Source: Lachnospira multipara LB2003 (GTDB taxonomy: Bacteria > Bacillota > Clostridia > Lachnospirales > Lachnospiraceae). Taken from it: a DNA stretch of 64,000 nt. The stretch covers positions 186,001-250,000 of the forward strand of contig NZ_JNKW01000004.1 in the NCBI RefSeq assembly GCF_000702205.1. Direction: 5' to 3'. A model generated the notes under the pieces. That model saw nothing but the letters and a program-made list of their open reading frames with translations, was not told the DNA's origin and searched no databases. This document shows, in pieces, positions 18,396 through 27,722 of the stretch; the first letter of the stretch is position 1, and every line of letters starts with the position of its first letter. The position numbers and the translations under genes were made by a program.

Positions 18396-18401
18396 TTAGT
18401 A

Positions 18402-18431
18402 TTGACATATATTAGTTTAAAGCGTTAAAAT
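18402..18431 (+). promoter_or_regulatory. sigma-A-type promoter of ilvE
   Basis: TTGACA at 18402-18407 and TAAAAT at 18426-18431 with an 18-bp spacer. The -10 box overlaps TTTAAAGCGTTA, which also forms half of the palindrome in the aldolase promoter near 22100. Confidence 0.75.
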
Positions 18432-18483
18432 ATCTTAAAACACTTAGATCTCATCTAAGCTTATATTGGAAGGGAGACTTTTT

Positions 18484-19512
18484 ATGGTAGAGAAGAAAAA
18501 CATTGATTGGGCCAATATTGGCTTTGGTTACATGAAGACAGATGCAAGATATGTAACAAATTTCAAGGATGGAGCATGGGATGAAGGATATATAACAGAT
18601 GACGATAAAGTCGTTTTGAACGAATGTGCAGGGGTTTTACAGTACGCTCAGACTTGTTTTGAAGGTCTTAAGGCATATACAACTAAGGATGGTCACATTG
18701 TAACATTTAGACCTGAACTTAACGCTAGCAGATTAGATGATTCATGTAGAAGACTTGAAATGCCTGTTTTACCTGAAGGAAGATTCCTTGAGGCAATAGA
18801 TGAAGTAGTTAAGGCTAATGCAGCTTGGGTACCTCCTTTTGGTTCAGGTGCATCACTTTATATTAGACCTTATATGTTTGGTACTAATCCAGTTATTGGT
18901 GTTAAGCCAGCTGACGAATACCAATTTAGAATTTTAACTACACCTGTAGGACCTTACTTTAAGGGTGGCGCTAAGCCTATCGTTATTAAGGTTTCAGATT
19001 ATGATAGAGCAGCACCTCATGGTACAGGTAATATTAAGGCTGGTCTTAACTATGCTATGAGTCTTTATCCAATCGTTAAAGCTCATGAAGAAGGCTTTGC
19101 TGAGAATATGTATCTTGATGCTGCAACACGTACTAACGTTGAAGAAACTGGTGGTGCTAACTTTATCTTTATTACTAAGGATGGTAAGCTTGTAACACCA
19201 AAATCAGACAGTATCCTACCTTCAATTACAAGACGTTCTATCGTTCATGTTGCTAAGGAATACTTAGGACTTGAGGTTGAAGAAAGAGTTGTTCCTTTTG
19301 AAGAAGTTAAGGATTTTGCTGAATGTGGTCTTTGCGGTACAGCTGCTGTTATCTCACCAGTAGGTAAGATTAATGATCACGGTAAGGAAATCTGCTTCCC
19401 AAGTGGCATGGATGAAATGGGTCCTGTAACTAAGAAGCTTTATGAAACACTTACAGGAATCCAGAAAGGTGAAATCGAAGCACCTGAAGGTTGGATTCAC
19501 AGAATTATGTAA
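18484..19512 (+). CDS. ilvE: branched-chain amino acid aminotransferase
   Basis: A 342-residue class IV PLP aminotransferase that interconverts leucine, isoleucine and valine with their 2-oxo acids. The PLP lysine is K185 in GTGNIKAGLNYAMSLYP, and the glutamate-containing block is NVEETGGANFIFI. VLQYAQTCFEGLKAY and SILPSITRRSI are standard family signatures. The frame extends to a TTG at 18466, but the GGAAGGGAG ribosome site lies inside that extension, so the ATG at 18484 is the start. A strong promoter precedes it and a hairpin terminator follows, so it is monocistronic. Confidence 0.95.
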   Translation: MVEKKNIDWANIGFGYMKTDARYVTNFKDGAWDEGYITDDDKVVLNECAGVLQYAQTCFEGLKAYTTKDGHIVTFRPELNASRLDDSCRRLEMPVLPEGRFLEAIDEVVKANAAWVPPFGSGASLYIRPYMFGTNPVIGVKPADEYQFRILTTPVGPYFKGGAKPIVIKVSDYDRAAPHGTGNIKAGLNYAMSLYPIVKAHEEGFAENMYLDAATRTNVEETGGANFIFITKDGKLVTPKSDSILPSITRRSIVHVAKEYLGLEVEERVVPFEEVKDFAECGLCGTAAVISPVGKINDHGKEICFPSGMDEMGPVTKKLYETLTGIQKGEIEAPEGWIHRIM

Positions 19513-19551
19513 TTATCTAACAAACCTTTATAAACTTTTTTATTTTTTTGC

Positions 19552-19586
19552 AAAAAGTGTTAGCTGTTTTGGCTAACACTTTTTTC
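19552..19586 (+). terminator. intrinsic terminator after ilvE
   Basis: An AAAAAGTGTTAGC stem pairs with GCTAACACTTTTT and is followed by T residues. Confidence 0.88.
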
Positions 19587-19657
19587 TTATTGCAAAAGCC
19601 ATATTTAGGCTTTACAATAAACAAGGTTTTACACAATTTAATTTTATAGGAGTTATT

Positions 19658-20992
19658 ATGATATTTTCTAATAAGGATCTTAAAAAACTTATTATTCCCT
19701 TGATGGGAGAACAGCTTTTATCATTAACTGTTGGTTTTGTTGACCAGTTAATGGTGTCTCAAACCGGCGAAGCTGCTGTTGCCGGTGTAGCCCTAGTAGA
19801 CAATATTAACAGATTAATTATTCAAATCATGGCTGCCCTTGCAACAGGTGGTGCTGTTGTATGTAGCCAATACATTGGTGCTGGTAGGGATAAACAGACT
19901 AAAAAGGCTGCAGGACAACTCGAATTAGTTTTATTTACCTTTGCCTTTATTATGATGGGAATTTCTGTACTTTTTGCAAGACCGTTACTTTCCGGAATTT
20001 TTGGTAATACTCAAAAGGCCATTATGGATTTTGCAGTTCTTTACTTTACAGTAACTGCCATATCCTATCCATTCCTTGGTATTTATAATTCCGGTGCTGC
20101 TATCTTTAGAAGTGTTGGTAATTCCAAAATCAGCTTATATATTAGTTTACTGATGAACGTTGTTAACATCCTTGGAAATGCTATTTTCGTTCTTTGCTTT
20201 AAATGGGGAGTTTTTGGTGTGGCACTATCAACTCTCATAAGTAGAGTTATTGGTAGTGGTGTAATGAGCTACTTTATAATGAGAAAGCAAAGTCCAATAA
20301 GGCTTAACCAAATTGCTGACTACATACCTGATTTTTCACTTATTAAGAAAATTCTCTTTATTGGTATACCATCCGGTGTGGAAAATGGAATGTTCCAGAT
20401 TGGTAAACTTATGGTTGTTCGTATGGTTACTAGCCTAGGTCAGGCTTCCATTGCTGCTAACTCTGTAAGCTACACAATTATAGATTTTGCTAATATTCCA
20501 GCAAGTTCTATGGGGCTTGCCCTTATTACAGTTGTTGGACAGTGTATTGGTGCTGGTAAAAAAGATGAGGCTAAACACTATGTTAAGAAAATTCTTCTAT
20601 GGTCATACATTGGAGACTGGATTTGTAATATAACACTATTCTTTATAGGTCATTACATTCCTACATGGTTTAACTTATCTCCTGAAGCTGTGGATATTGC
20701 CACTGTGGTACTTAGAGCCTTTAACATTACATCTTTATTTATCTGGCCATTATCCTTTACTATGCCAAATGCCCTTAGAGCCGCAGGGGATGTTCATTAC
20801 ACCATGATAGTAAGTATTCTATCTATGTGGATATTTAGAGTAGGTAGTAGCTATGTCTTTGGTATTATACTAGGCTTTGGAGTTCTTGGTGTTTGGATTG
20901 GAATGTTTGTTGACTGGGCATGTAGATCTGCATTTTTTACAATTAGATTTCTTAATGGAAAATGGATTCAGAAAAAATCCCTTGTTAACTAA
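19658..20992 (+). CDS. MATE-family multidrug/drug-sodium antiporter
   Basis: A 444-residue polytopic membrane protein with about 12 hydrophobic segments in two similar halves. LIIPLMGEQLLSLTVGFVDQLMVSQTGEAAVAGVAL near the start and GVENGMFQIGKLMVVRMVTSLGQASIAANSV at the start of the second half are typical MATE signatures. Such proteins export cationic drugs or metabolites in exchange for Na+ or H+. The substrate is not predictable. It stands alone between two terminators. Confidence 0.9.
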   Translation: MIFSNKDLKKLIIPLMGEQLLSLTVGFVDQLMVSQTGEAAVAGVALVDNINRLIIQIMAALATGGAVVCSQYIGAGRDKQTKKAAGQLELVLFTFAFIMMGISVLFARPLLSGIFGNTQKAIMDFAVLYFTVTAISYPFLGIYNSGAAIFRSVGNSKISLYISLLMNVVNILGNAIFVLCFKWGVFGVALSTLISRVIGSGVMSYFIMRKQSPIRLNQIADYIPDFSLIKKILFIGIPSGVENGMFQIGKLMVVRMVTSLGQASIAANSVSYTIIDFANIPASSMGLALITVVGQCIGAGKKDEAKHYVKKILLWSYIGDWICNITLFFIGHYIPTWFNLSPEAVDIATVVLRAFNITSLFIWPLSFTMPNALRAAGDVHYTMIVSILSMWIFRVGSSYVFGIILGFGVLGVWIGMFVDWACRSAFFTIRFLNGKWIQKKSLVN

Positions 20993-20995
20993 AAT

Positions 20996-21030
20996 AAAAT
21001 GTGCGACTGCAATTTGCAGTCGCACATTTT
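20996..21030. terminator. bidirectional terminator
   Basis: A perfect 12-bp stem (GTGCGACTGCAA/TTGCAGTCGCAC) with a one-base loop is flanked by A and T runs between convergent genes. Confidence 0.92.
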
Positions 21031-21085
21031 AGTATAAAGAAAACCGTTGAACACTTTTTACCTTCGGCTAAAGGCATCTATCTAT

Positions 21086-22060
21086 TTATTCGTAAGCTAC
21101 AACTTCTGTATGAAACTTAGAATAATCCTCTCTATTCTCCTTAGTAAAGGCAATTGCAGCTCTTGGATGCTGATTTGCCTGACCTGTTATAATATATGGA
21201 ATATCTGAACCCCATGTAATTCCCGCTTTTTTTAATGGAAGCATATGCTTCTCGATAAATTTAAATACAGATGCTATCTTATACTTAGGATTTCTTAAAA
21301 ATCCTAATAATAGTTCTGTAGAACAGTTACCTGCTCCTCTACCCATTCCATTCATTGTTGCATCTAAATAACTAATTCCAATTGATGCTGTCTGAATTGT
21401 ATTGGCAAAAGCTAACTGTTGATTGTTGTGAGCATGAATACCAATTGACTTATTGTACTTCTCGCCTATTGCTAAGTATTTCTCAGCTAAGCGACACATC
21501 TGCTCTGGGAATAGTGAGCCATAGCTATCAACTAAATAGATTACATTGGCTGAGCTCTTACCAAGCAATTCTAGAGCTAAGTCAAGTTCTGTTTCTGATG
21601 CTGTTGAAATAGCCATAATGTTAACTGTAACCTCATATCCCTTCTTAGCAAAATCTTCTATCATCTCTATCGCTGCAGGAATCTGATAAATGTAAGTAGC
21701 AACTCTAATAAGATCTACCACACTCTCCGACTTTGGTGGTATATCATTTAAATCAGTTCTTCCTACATCTGCCATTACAGCAATCTTAAGATCTGTATTA
21801 TTATCTCCTACCACTGCTCTAATGTCTTCCTCATTACAGAATTTCCATTTACCAAAATCCTTAGGATCAAAAACTTCCTTAGAAGCCTTGTAACCAAATT
21901 CCATATAATCAATTCCAGCAGCTACATTAGCTTTATATAAATCACGGACGAAATCATCAGAGAACTCAAAATTATTAACAAGCCCTCCATCACGTAATGT
22001 ACAATCAACTACTTTAATATCTGGCCTAAATGAGGTTAAATCACCTTTTTGTTCTAACAC
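21086..22060 (-). CDS. HMGL-like aldolase-domain protein
   Basis: A 324-residue TIM-barrel enzyme of the HMG-CoA lyase / isopropylmalate synthase / 4-hydroxy-2-oxovalerate aldolase group. The metal-binding start is VVDCTLRDGGLVNNFEF, the barrel includes IYLVDSYGSLFP, and the second metal site is IGIHAHNNQQLAFAN followed by MGRGAGNCSTELLL. It is shorter than isopropylmalate synthase and lacks its regulatory domain. Relatives occur in polysaccharide or oxo-acid pathways; the substrate is unknown. GTG start with AGGAGG 8 nt upstream. A near-perfect promoter with a palindrome at the start site shows tight control. Confidence 0.8.
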   Translation of the reverse strand: MLEQKGDLTSFRPDIKVVDCTLRDGGLVNNFEFSDDFVRDLYKANVAAGIDYMEFGYKASKEVFDPKDFGKWKFCNEEDIRAVVGDNNTDLKIAVMADVGRTDLNDIPPKSESVVDLIRVATYIYQIPAAIEMIEDFAKKGYEVTVNIMAISTASETELDLALELLGKSSANVIYLVDSYGSLFPEQMCRLAEKYLAIGEKYNKSIGIHAHNNQQLAFANTIQTASIGISYLDATMNGMGRGAGNCSTELLLGFLRNPKYKIASVFKFIEKHMLPLKKAGITWGSDIPYIITGQANQHPRAAIAFTKENREDYSKFHTEVVAYE

Positions 22061-22090
22061 AATACTTTCCTCCTGTTATTTTTTAATCTT

Positions 22091-22117
22091 TACTTTAAAG
22101 CGTTACGCTTTAAAGTA
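22091..22117 (-). promoter_or_regulatory. 27-bp perfect palindrome at the transcription start (operator)
   Basis: Two 13-bp arms (TACTTTAAAGCGT and ACGCTTTAAAGTA) around one base, placed just downstream of the -10 box at about +3 to +30. This is the classic position for a repressor operator. No T run follows, so it is not a terminator. Confidence 0.7.
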
Positions 22118-22126
22118 CTAAAATGT

Positions 22127-22155
22127 ATTATAAGTACTTTTTCTTTTTATGTCAA
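22127..22155 (-). promoter_or_regulatory. consensus sigma-A promoter of the aldolase gene
   Basis: On the minus strand TTGACA (22155-22150) and TATAAT (22132-22127) are separated by exactly 17 bp. Confidence 0.9.
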
Positions 22156-22166
22156 CAAAAAGCTAT

Positions 22167-22237
22167 AAAAAAAAACAAATGCCAATCCTTATTATTGATT
22201 TTATCACAAAACCTTAATAAGTATTAGCATTTGCTTA
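22167..22237 (-). terminator. intrinsic terminator after the PTS IIC-like gene
   Basis: GCAAATGC/GCATTTG arms with inner AATAAG/CTTATT pairing enclose a loop; a nine-base T run follows on the minus strand. Confidence 0.75.
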
Positions 22238-22253
22238 AAAATTTATATCATTT

Positions 22254-23348
22254 TTACATTTCTAATTTCATATCTCCTGGTTTAACAAAACCAATTTTCT
22301 TTAGTATCATATTAAAAATCACTGATAGAACTGCTGGTAACACAATACAAATTAATAGTAAACCAATCCAGTCAAAGGCAGTAATTCCTGCCTTAATTCC
22401 CTTTTGTATATCCCCTAGCCAACCTGTATAAACTCCAAGAGGTCCTACCATTCCGCAAGTTCCCATACCTGATGAAACTGCTGCACCATTCATCTGTAGC
22501 TTAAATACACATGTAGCTATTGGGCCTGTTATTGCTGATGCAAGTATTGGCGCTATCCAGATTTTCGGATTTTTTACTATATTACCCATCTGTAACATTG
22601 ATGTTCCAATACCTTGGGAAATAAGGCCTCCCCAACCATTTTCTGAAAATGATATTACTGCAAAACCTATCATTTGAGCACAACAGCCTGCAACTGCTGC
22701 TCCACCTGCAAGGCCAACAAGACCAAGGGCTGCACAAATTGCTGCTGATGAAATTGGTAGTGTTAAGAAAATTCCCATCATCACTGAAACAATAATTCCC
22801 ATTAAAAATGGCTGTAAATCTGTTGCCCACATAATAATGTTTCCAAGCCATAGTGCTGCCTTTCCAATTGGTGGCGCTATAAGACTAGAAACTAATATTC
22901 CCACAACTATTGTTACAAGTGGTGTAATTATAATATCTATCTTTGTTTCCTTAGATACTGCTTTTCCACACTCTGCTGCAATAATTGAGATAAAGTAAAC
23001 TGCTAATGGTCCACCAGCTCCACCAAGTGCATTAGCTGCAAATCCCACTGATACCATTGAAAATAATACTAGAGGGGGACACTTTAGAGCATAAGCTATA
23101 GCAAGCGCCATTGCAGGACCGCTCATAGCTGATGCAAGTCCTCCTACTGTATAACCTGTGTTATTTATTGTTGCTACTGTTTTTGTAAATACATCTATAG
23201 AAAACTGTGTTCCTATAGCATTAAGTATTGTTCCAATAAGTAATGAACAAAATAGACCTTGTGCCATAGCGCCTAATGCGTCTACACCATATCTTTTTAA
23301 GGATATTTCTATATCCTTTCTTTTAAGGAAACCTTTTATTTTTTCCAT
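22254..23348 (-). CDS. PTS EIIC-like integral membrane protein
   Basis: A 364-residue very hydrophobic protein with about nine membrane segments and glycine-rich motifs (GFAANALGGAGGPLAVYF, LTLPISSAAICAALGLVGLAGGAAVAGC, GMGTCGMVGPLGVYTGW). It matches the family annotated as PTS sugar transporter subunit IIC (PTS_EIIC_2). No EIIA or EIIB gene is nearby, so it may not be a sugar PTS. The first ATG of the frame (23360) overlaps the GGGAGG ribosome site; the ATG at 23348 is preferred although its 4-nt spacing is short. It starts 20 bp after mfd and is probably co-transcribed. Confidence 0.8.
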   Translation of the reverse strand: MEKIKGFLKRKDIEISLKRYGVDALGAMAQGLFCSLLIGTILNAIGTQFSIDVFTKTVATINNTGYTVGGLASAMSGPAMALAIAYALKCPPLVLFSMVSVGFAANALGGAGGPLAVYFISIIAAECGKAVSKETKIDIIITPLVTIVVGILVSSLIAPPIGKAALWLGNIIMWATDLQPFLMGIIVSVMMGIFLTLPISSAAICAALGLVGLAGGAAVAGCCAQMIGFAVISFSENGWGGLISQGIGTSMLQMGNIVKNPKIWIAPILASAITGPIATCVFKLQMNGAAVSSGMGTCGMVGPLGVYTGWLGDIQKGIKAGITAFDWIGLLLICIVLPAVLSVIFNMILKKIGFVKPGDMKLEM

Positions 23349-23368
23349 AAAACCTCCCATTAATATTT

Positions 23369-26300
23369 TTACTTTTTCACTACATTTTCAAGGAAATCAT
23401 CCATTAAACTATTAAGTCCTAATAGATATTCCTTGGCATTACCAAACTTGCGTTTAGTTACCTTCCATCTAAAGCTTGCATCCTTTATGTTAAATTGCAA
23501 TGCTCCCCCAAATCTTACTAAGAATGCATCTAATGCGTCAACATCTATTTCTGATTTTGGTGAAATTGACATATTAGTAAACCACTGTGAATTACCAGTT
23601 CCGCCTATGGCATTATTTAATCCGCCCTTAATTTCTATAAAGCCGATTTTATGTGCCTTTGCCTTTATTAGAGCTATCATTGTTAGATTATGAGCTGATG
23701 CTGGCATTTCTCCATATCTGTCCGTCAACTCATCTTCCATATCATTTAATTCATCTAATGTTTCAATAGCTGCAATTCTTTTATAAACATCTAACTTTTG
23801 GAACTCGCTTTTTATATAGCTTGATGGAATAAAAGCGTCCACATCTAAGTCTATGGTTGTTTCAAAATCATATTCATTTTTTATGCCCTTTAGATTGTTA
23901 ACTGCCTGATTTAACATCTTACAATAAAGGTCATAACCTACTGCTGCCATATGTCCATGCTGACTTCTACCAAGAACTGAACCTGCGCCTCTAATTTCTA
24001 GATCCTTCATAGCTATCTTAAATCCACTACCAAATCCAGCAAATTCCTTTATTGCACCTAATCTTTTCTCTGCTATTTCACTTATCATTCTGTCTCTTTT
24101 ATACAAGAGGAAGGCATAAGCTGTTCTATTACTTCTACCTACTCTACCTCTTAACTGATAAAGTGTTGAAAGCCCGAAATTATCAGCATCTTCAATTATC
24201 ATGGTATTACAATTAGAAATATCCATACCGGTTTCAATTATGGTTGTACATACTAATACATCTATTTCATGATTGATAAAATCGGACATTATTTTTTCTA
24301 ATTGTCTTTTGTCCATCTGCCCATGGGCTACTGCAACCACTGCTTCATCCCCCACAAGACTTTGCACATGAGCTGCCATATCTTCTATGCCCCTTACCTT
24401 ATTATAGACATAGAAAACCTGACCATCTCTTGCTAATTCACGATTTATAGCTTCCCTTATCATCTCATCATTATGTTCTGTAACAAAGGTCTGAATTGGT
24501 ATTCTATCAACCGGTGGTTCCTCTAATACGCTCATATCCCTAATTCCTACCAAACTCATATGTAGAGTTCTAGGAATTGGTGTTGCTGATAGGGTAAGAA
24601 CGTCTATATTTTCCTTAAGTTTTTTAATTTTTTCCTTATGAGTTACACCAAATCGCTGTTCCTCATCAATAATTAGAAGGCCTAAATCCTTAAATTCCAC
24701 GTCCTTTGAAAGGAGTCTGTGTGTTCCTATTACAATGTCAACCGTTCCCTTTTTAAGTTTTGCCACTGTCTCTTTATTTTGTGCAGAGGTCTTAAAGCTT
24801 GATAACTGCTCTACTGTAACCGGGAAATCCTTTAGTCTTTCCTTGAAATTGTTAAAATGCTGATTACATAGAACTGTTGTAGGAACAAGGTAAGCTACCT
24901 GCTTGCTATCCTGAACTGCCTTAAATGCTGCTCTAATAGCTACTTCAGTCTTACCATATCCCACATCTCCACATATAAGTCGATCCATAACTCTGCTTGA
25001 TTCCATATCTTTTTTGGTATCTTCTATGGCATTTAGCTGATCTAGTGTCTCCTCATATGGGAACATTTCCTCAAATTCCTGCTGCCAAACTGTATCTGGA
25101 GTAAATTCAAATCCCTTTATCTTAGAACGGGTAGCATATAATTCAACTAAATCCTTAGCCACCTCTTCAACTGCGGACTTTACCTTACTCTTAGTTTTTT
25201 TCCATTCCACAGAATTTAATTTATTTAGCTTTGGTTTTTTCTCAACGTCAGCTGCTGCATATTTTTGCAATCTATCTATCTGAGTTGCAAGTACAAATAG
25301 ATTACTGTTACCATCATAAGCGATTTTTACATAATCCTTCTCTACATCATTAACGACAATTTTTTCAATGCCCTTATAAATTCCTAAACCATGGCTTTCA
25401 TGCACTACATAATCCCCAACATTTAAGTCATTAAAGCTTGCAATTGTATTTCCATTTTTCTTAGCTTCTTTCTTTCGTTTAAGCCTTTTCTTCTCCCTAT
25501 CTGTAAAAATATCACTCTCTGATATTACTACAAAATTAATAAGGGGATATTCAAAGCCTGCATGCAAGCTTCCATAAGTAAACATAATAGTTCCTTTTTC
25601 ATATTCCTTAGAAAAATCTTCACTATAAAAGCTCTCAATTCCAAGCTTACTAAGGTCATCAACTATTCTTTTTGCTCTAGTTCTTGAGCTAGATACCAGT
25701 ACTATTTGATACTTATTTTTCTTATATTTTGCAAGGTCTGATACAAGGTACTCAAAACTATTATTATATGAACTTATACTTCTTGTCTCTAAATTAAGGC
25801 TGTAATCCACCTTATTATGCTTATAGGCAAAATCTAGGGTTTGTAGGGCTAGCTTTTTAAAATCCCTTAAATTGGCCATTATTTCATCTATGCTTCTAAT
25901 GAGACTAGTCTGTGCTGGAATTACCATACCACAGGATAATCGATTCTTCATGCTTTCCTCATATTCATAGGAAACTAAATCTGCCTTCTCCTTTAATCTA
26001 TGTAACTCATCAAGTACCACTAAACAATTATTCTTTGGCAAATAATCAAGGAATGACACGCATTTTCTTGAAAATACCTTTATAAACTTAGAAAAATCCC
26101 TAGTTCTTATGGCATCATCTACTAGCTTTCTTGTGGCATTTCCTGCATCAATATCTTCCTTACTACGTCTCTTTTTATCAATGTTAAAGCGCTTTAACTG
26201 TTCGTCTCTTTCCTTTTCTATTTCTTTTAAGCCATTTTGGATTTCTTCTTCATCAAAAATAAACTCTGTTGCGGGAAAAATCCTAATTTCCTTTAATTTT

Positions 26301-26941
26301 TCAATTGAACGCTGGCTCTCCACATCAAAATATCTAATGGAATCTATCTCATCATCCCAAAGCTCAATTCTTACAGGCACTTCCTGTGTATATGGGAAAA
26401 TATCAATTATTCCACCTCTAACACTAAATTGGCCTCTACCTTCAACTAATGGCATTCTCTCATATCCTATTGCCACTAATTTCTTCTTTAATTTATCTAA
26501 GTCAATTATGTCATCCGTCTTAAATTCTAATGTGTTATCTATGTATTTTTCAATTGGAATCAGAGTATCTGATAAGGCGTCTATTGTGGTAACTATCATT
26601 AACTTATCGCTATTAATTATCTTATCAATTACACTAATTCTTTCTCCTTGTATCTGATTACCTGAAATATCAGCATTGTAAAAAATCGCATCCTTGGCAG
26701 GATAATACACTACATTTTTATTAAAAAAGAGAGCGTCCTCCACTATCTTTCTAGCCTTTATTTCATCACTTGTAACCATTAATACAAAATTATAAGCACT
26801 TCCTATTGCACTTGCTATATGAACTTTTTGAGTATCTATACAGCCTGATATAGATACAAGTTTTCCGCCATCGCTATTTAACACATTATTAAGTTCTTTA
26901 ACACCACTTAAATTAAGTACCGGTTTAAAAAATGTATCCAT
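23369..26941 (-). CDS. mfd: transcription-repair coupling factor Mfd
   Basis: A 1190-residue DNA translocase that removes RNA polymerase stalled at lesions and recruits UvrA. The N-terminal UvrB-like part has the VEGRGQFSVRGGIIDIFPY block. The CarD-like polymerase-interacting domain begins NVGDYVVHESHGLGIYKGI. The helicase core has Walker A GDVGYGKT, DEEQRFG, LSATPIPRTLHMSL, and motifs V-VI ETGMDISNCN and QLRGRVGRS. A C-terminal TRCF domain completes it. Length and order are normal. It follows pth by 12 bp. Confidence 0.97.
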   Translation of the reverse strand: MDTFFKPVLNLSGVKELNNVLNSDGGKLVSISGCIDTQKVHIASAIGSAYNFVLMVTSDEIKARKIVEDALFFNKNVVYYPAKDAIFYNADISGNQIQGERISVIDKIINSDKLMIVTTIDALSDTLIPIEKYIDNTLEFKTDDIIDLDKLKKKLVAIGYERMPLVEGRGQFSVRGGIIDIFPYTQEVPVRIELWDDEIDSIRYFDVESQRSIEKLKEIRIFPATEFIFDEEEIQNGLKEIEKERDEQLKRFNIDKKRRSKEDIDAGNATRKLVDDAIRTRDFSKFIKVFSRKCVSFLDYLPKNNCLVVLDELHRLKEKADLVSYEYEESMKNRLSCGMVIPAQTSLIRSIDEIMANLRDFKKLALQTLDFAYKHNKVDYSLNLETRSISSYNNSFEYLVSDLAKYKKNKYQIVLVSSSRTRAKRIVDDLSKLGIESFYSEDFSKEYEKGTIMFTYGSLHAGFEYPLINFVVISESDIFTDREKKRLKRKKEAKKNGNTIASFNDLNVGDYVVHESHGLGIYKGIEKIVVNDVEKDYVKIAYDGNSNLFVLATQIDRLQKYAAADVEKKPKLNKLNSVEWKKTKSKVKSAVEEVAKDLVELYATRSKIKGFEFTPDTVWQQEFEEMFPYEETLDQLNAIEDTKKDMESSRVMDRLICGDVGYGKTEVAIRAAFKAVQDSKQVAYLVPTTVLCNQHFNNFKERLKDFPVTVEQLSSFKTSAQNKETVAKLKKGTVDIVIGTHRLLSKDVEFKDLGLLIIDEEQRFGVTHKEKIKKLKENIDVLTLSATPIPRTLHMSLVGIRDMSVLEEPPVDRIPIQTFVTEHNDEMIREAINRELARDGQVFYVYNKVRGIEDMAAHVQSLVGDEAVVAVAHGQMDKRQLEKIMSDFINHEIDVLVCTTIIETGMDISNCNTMIIEDADNFGLSTLYQLRGRVGRSNRTAYAFLLYKRDRMISEIAEKRLGAIKEFAGFGSGFKIAMKDLEIRGAGSVLGRSQHGHMAAVGYDLYCKMLNQAVNNLKGIKNEYDFETTIDLDVDAFIPSSYIKSEFQKLDVYKRIAAIETLDELNDMEDELTDRYGEMPASAHNLTMIALIKAKAHKIGFIEIKGGLNNAIGGTGNSQWFTNMSISPKSEIDVDALDAFLVRFGGALQFNIKDASFRWKVTKRKFGNAKEYLLGLNSLMDDFLENVVKK

Positions 26942-26953
26942 ATTTTCTCCTTT

Positions 26954-27511
26954 TTAATTAAACTTGTTCATGGCAAACTCTACTGATTCATCAAGCATTG
27001 TTTCCACTGCCTCACAAGCTCTAGTTCTTGCTTGCTTTAAAGTGGCTTCATCTTCCTGTTTAAATCTGCCTAATACCCAATCTGCAAGATCCCATCCTGA
27101 TGGCTTATTACCTACACCAAACTTAACTCTCTTAAATCCATCTGTACCTAAATGGGCAATTATACTTTTAATTCCGTTGTGTCCGCCAGCACTTCCCTTT
27201 GGACGAATTCTTAACTTGCCCACATCTAAACTTATATCATCAAAAACAACTATAAAGTCATCAATATCAGCCTTATAATAATCCATTACTGCTCTTATAC
27301 ATTCACCTGAATTATTCATATATGTAAGTGGCTTTACAAGTATTACCTTATTTCCATTAATTACACCCTTACCAATCATTCCGTTAAATTTTGATGTATC
27401 TAAACTAATATTGTGCTTATCTGCTAATTCATCTATTACCATAAAGCCTGCGTTATGTCTTGTATTTACATAATCCTTTCCTGGATTTCCTAATCCTGCA
27501 ATTATATACAT
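26954..27511 (-). CDS. pth: peptidyl-tRNA hydrolase
   Basis: A 185-residue enzyme that frees tRNA from prematurely released peptidyl-tRNA. The active-site block is GLGNPGKDYVNTRHNAGF with catalytic H19, and KPLTYMNNSGE and VFDDISLDVGKLRIRPKGSAGGHNGIKS follow as in all bacterial Pth proteins. pth-mfd is a conserved order in Firmicutes. Confidence 0.96.
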   Translation of the reverse strand: MYIIAGLGNPGKDYVNTRHNAGFMVIDELADKHNISLDTSKFNGMIGKGVINGNKVILVKPLTYMNNSGECIRAVMDYYKADIDDFIVVFDDISLDVGKLRIRPKGSAGGHNGIKSIIAHLGTDGFKRVKFGVGNKPSGWDLADWVLGRFKQEDEATLKQARTRACEAVETMLDESVEFAMNKFN

Positions 27512-27660
27512 AATTTTACCTCACTTTTTTACATGACTAAATACACACAAAAAATACATTTCACGCACTTTTCCTGTGTAAACTAATCTTATCACCAAAT
27601 TACTTGGTCAACAAGATTGTTAACGTGCTAAATAATCTACTATATTTTGACTAAATATTA

Positions 27661-27669
27661 TGATATAAT
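27661..27669 (+). promoter_or_regulatory. extended -10 promoter of the ABC operon
   Basis: TGATATAAT gives a TG-n-TATAAT extended -10 element; no good -35 box is seen 17 bp upstream. It lies about 50 bp before the start codon. Confidence 0.5.
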
Positions 27670-27722
27670 CTTTTTAAATTTGATTGTATATAAAAAATTT
27701 AACACAATCTAAAGGAGGAATT

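Noticed and set aside
18466-18483. TTG start for ilvE at 18466
   Set aside because: The purine-rich ribosome site lies inside this extension, and the ATG at 18484 gives the family's normal start.
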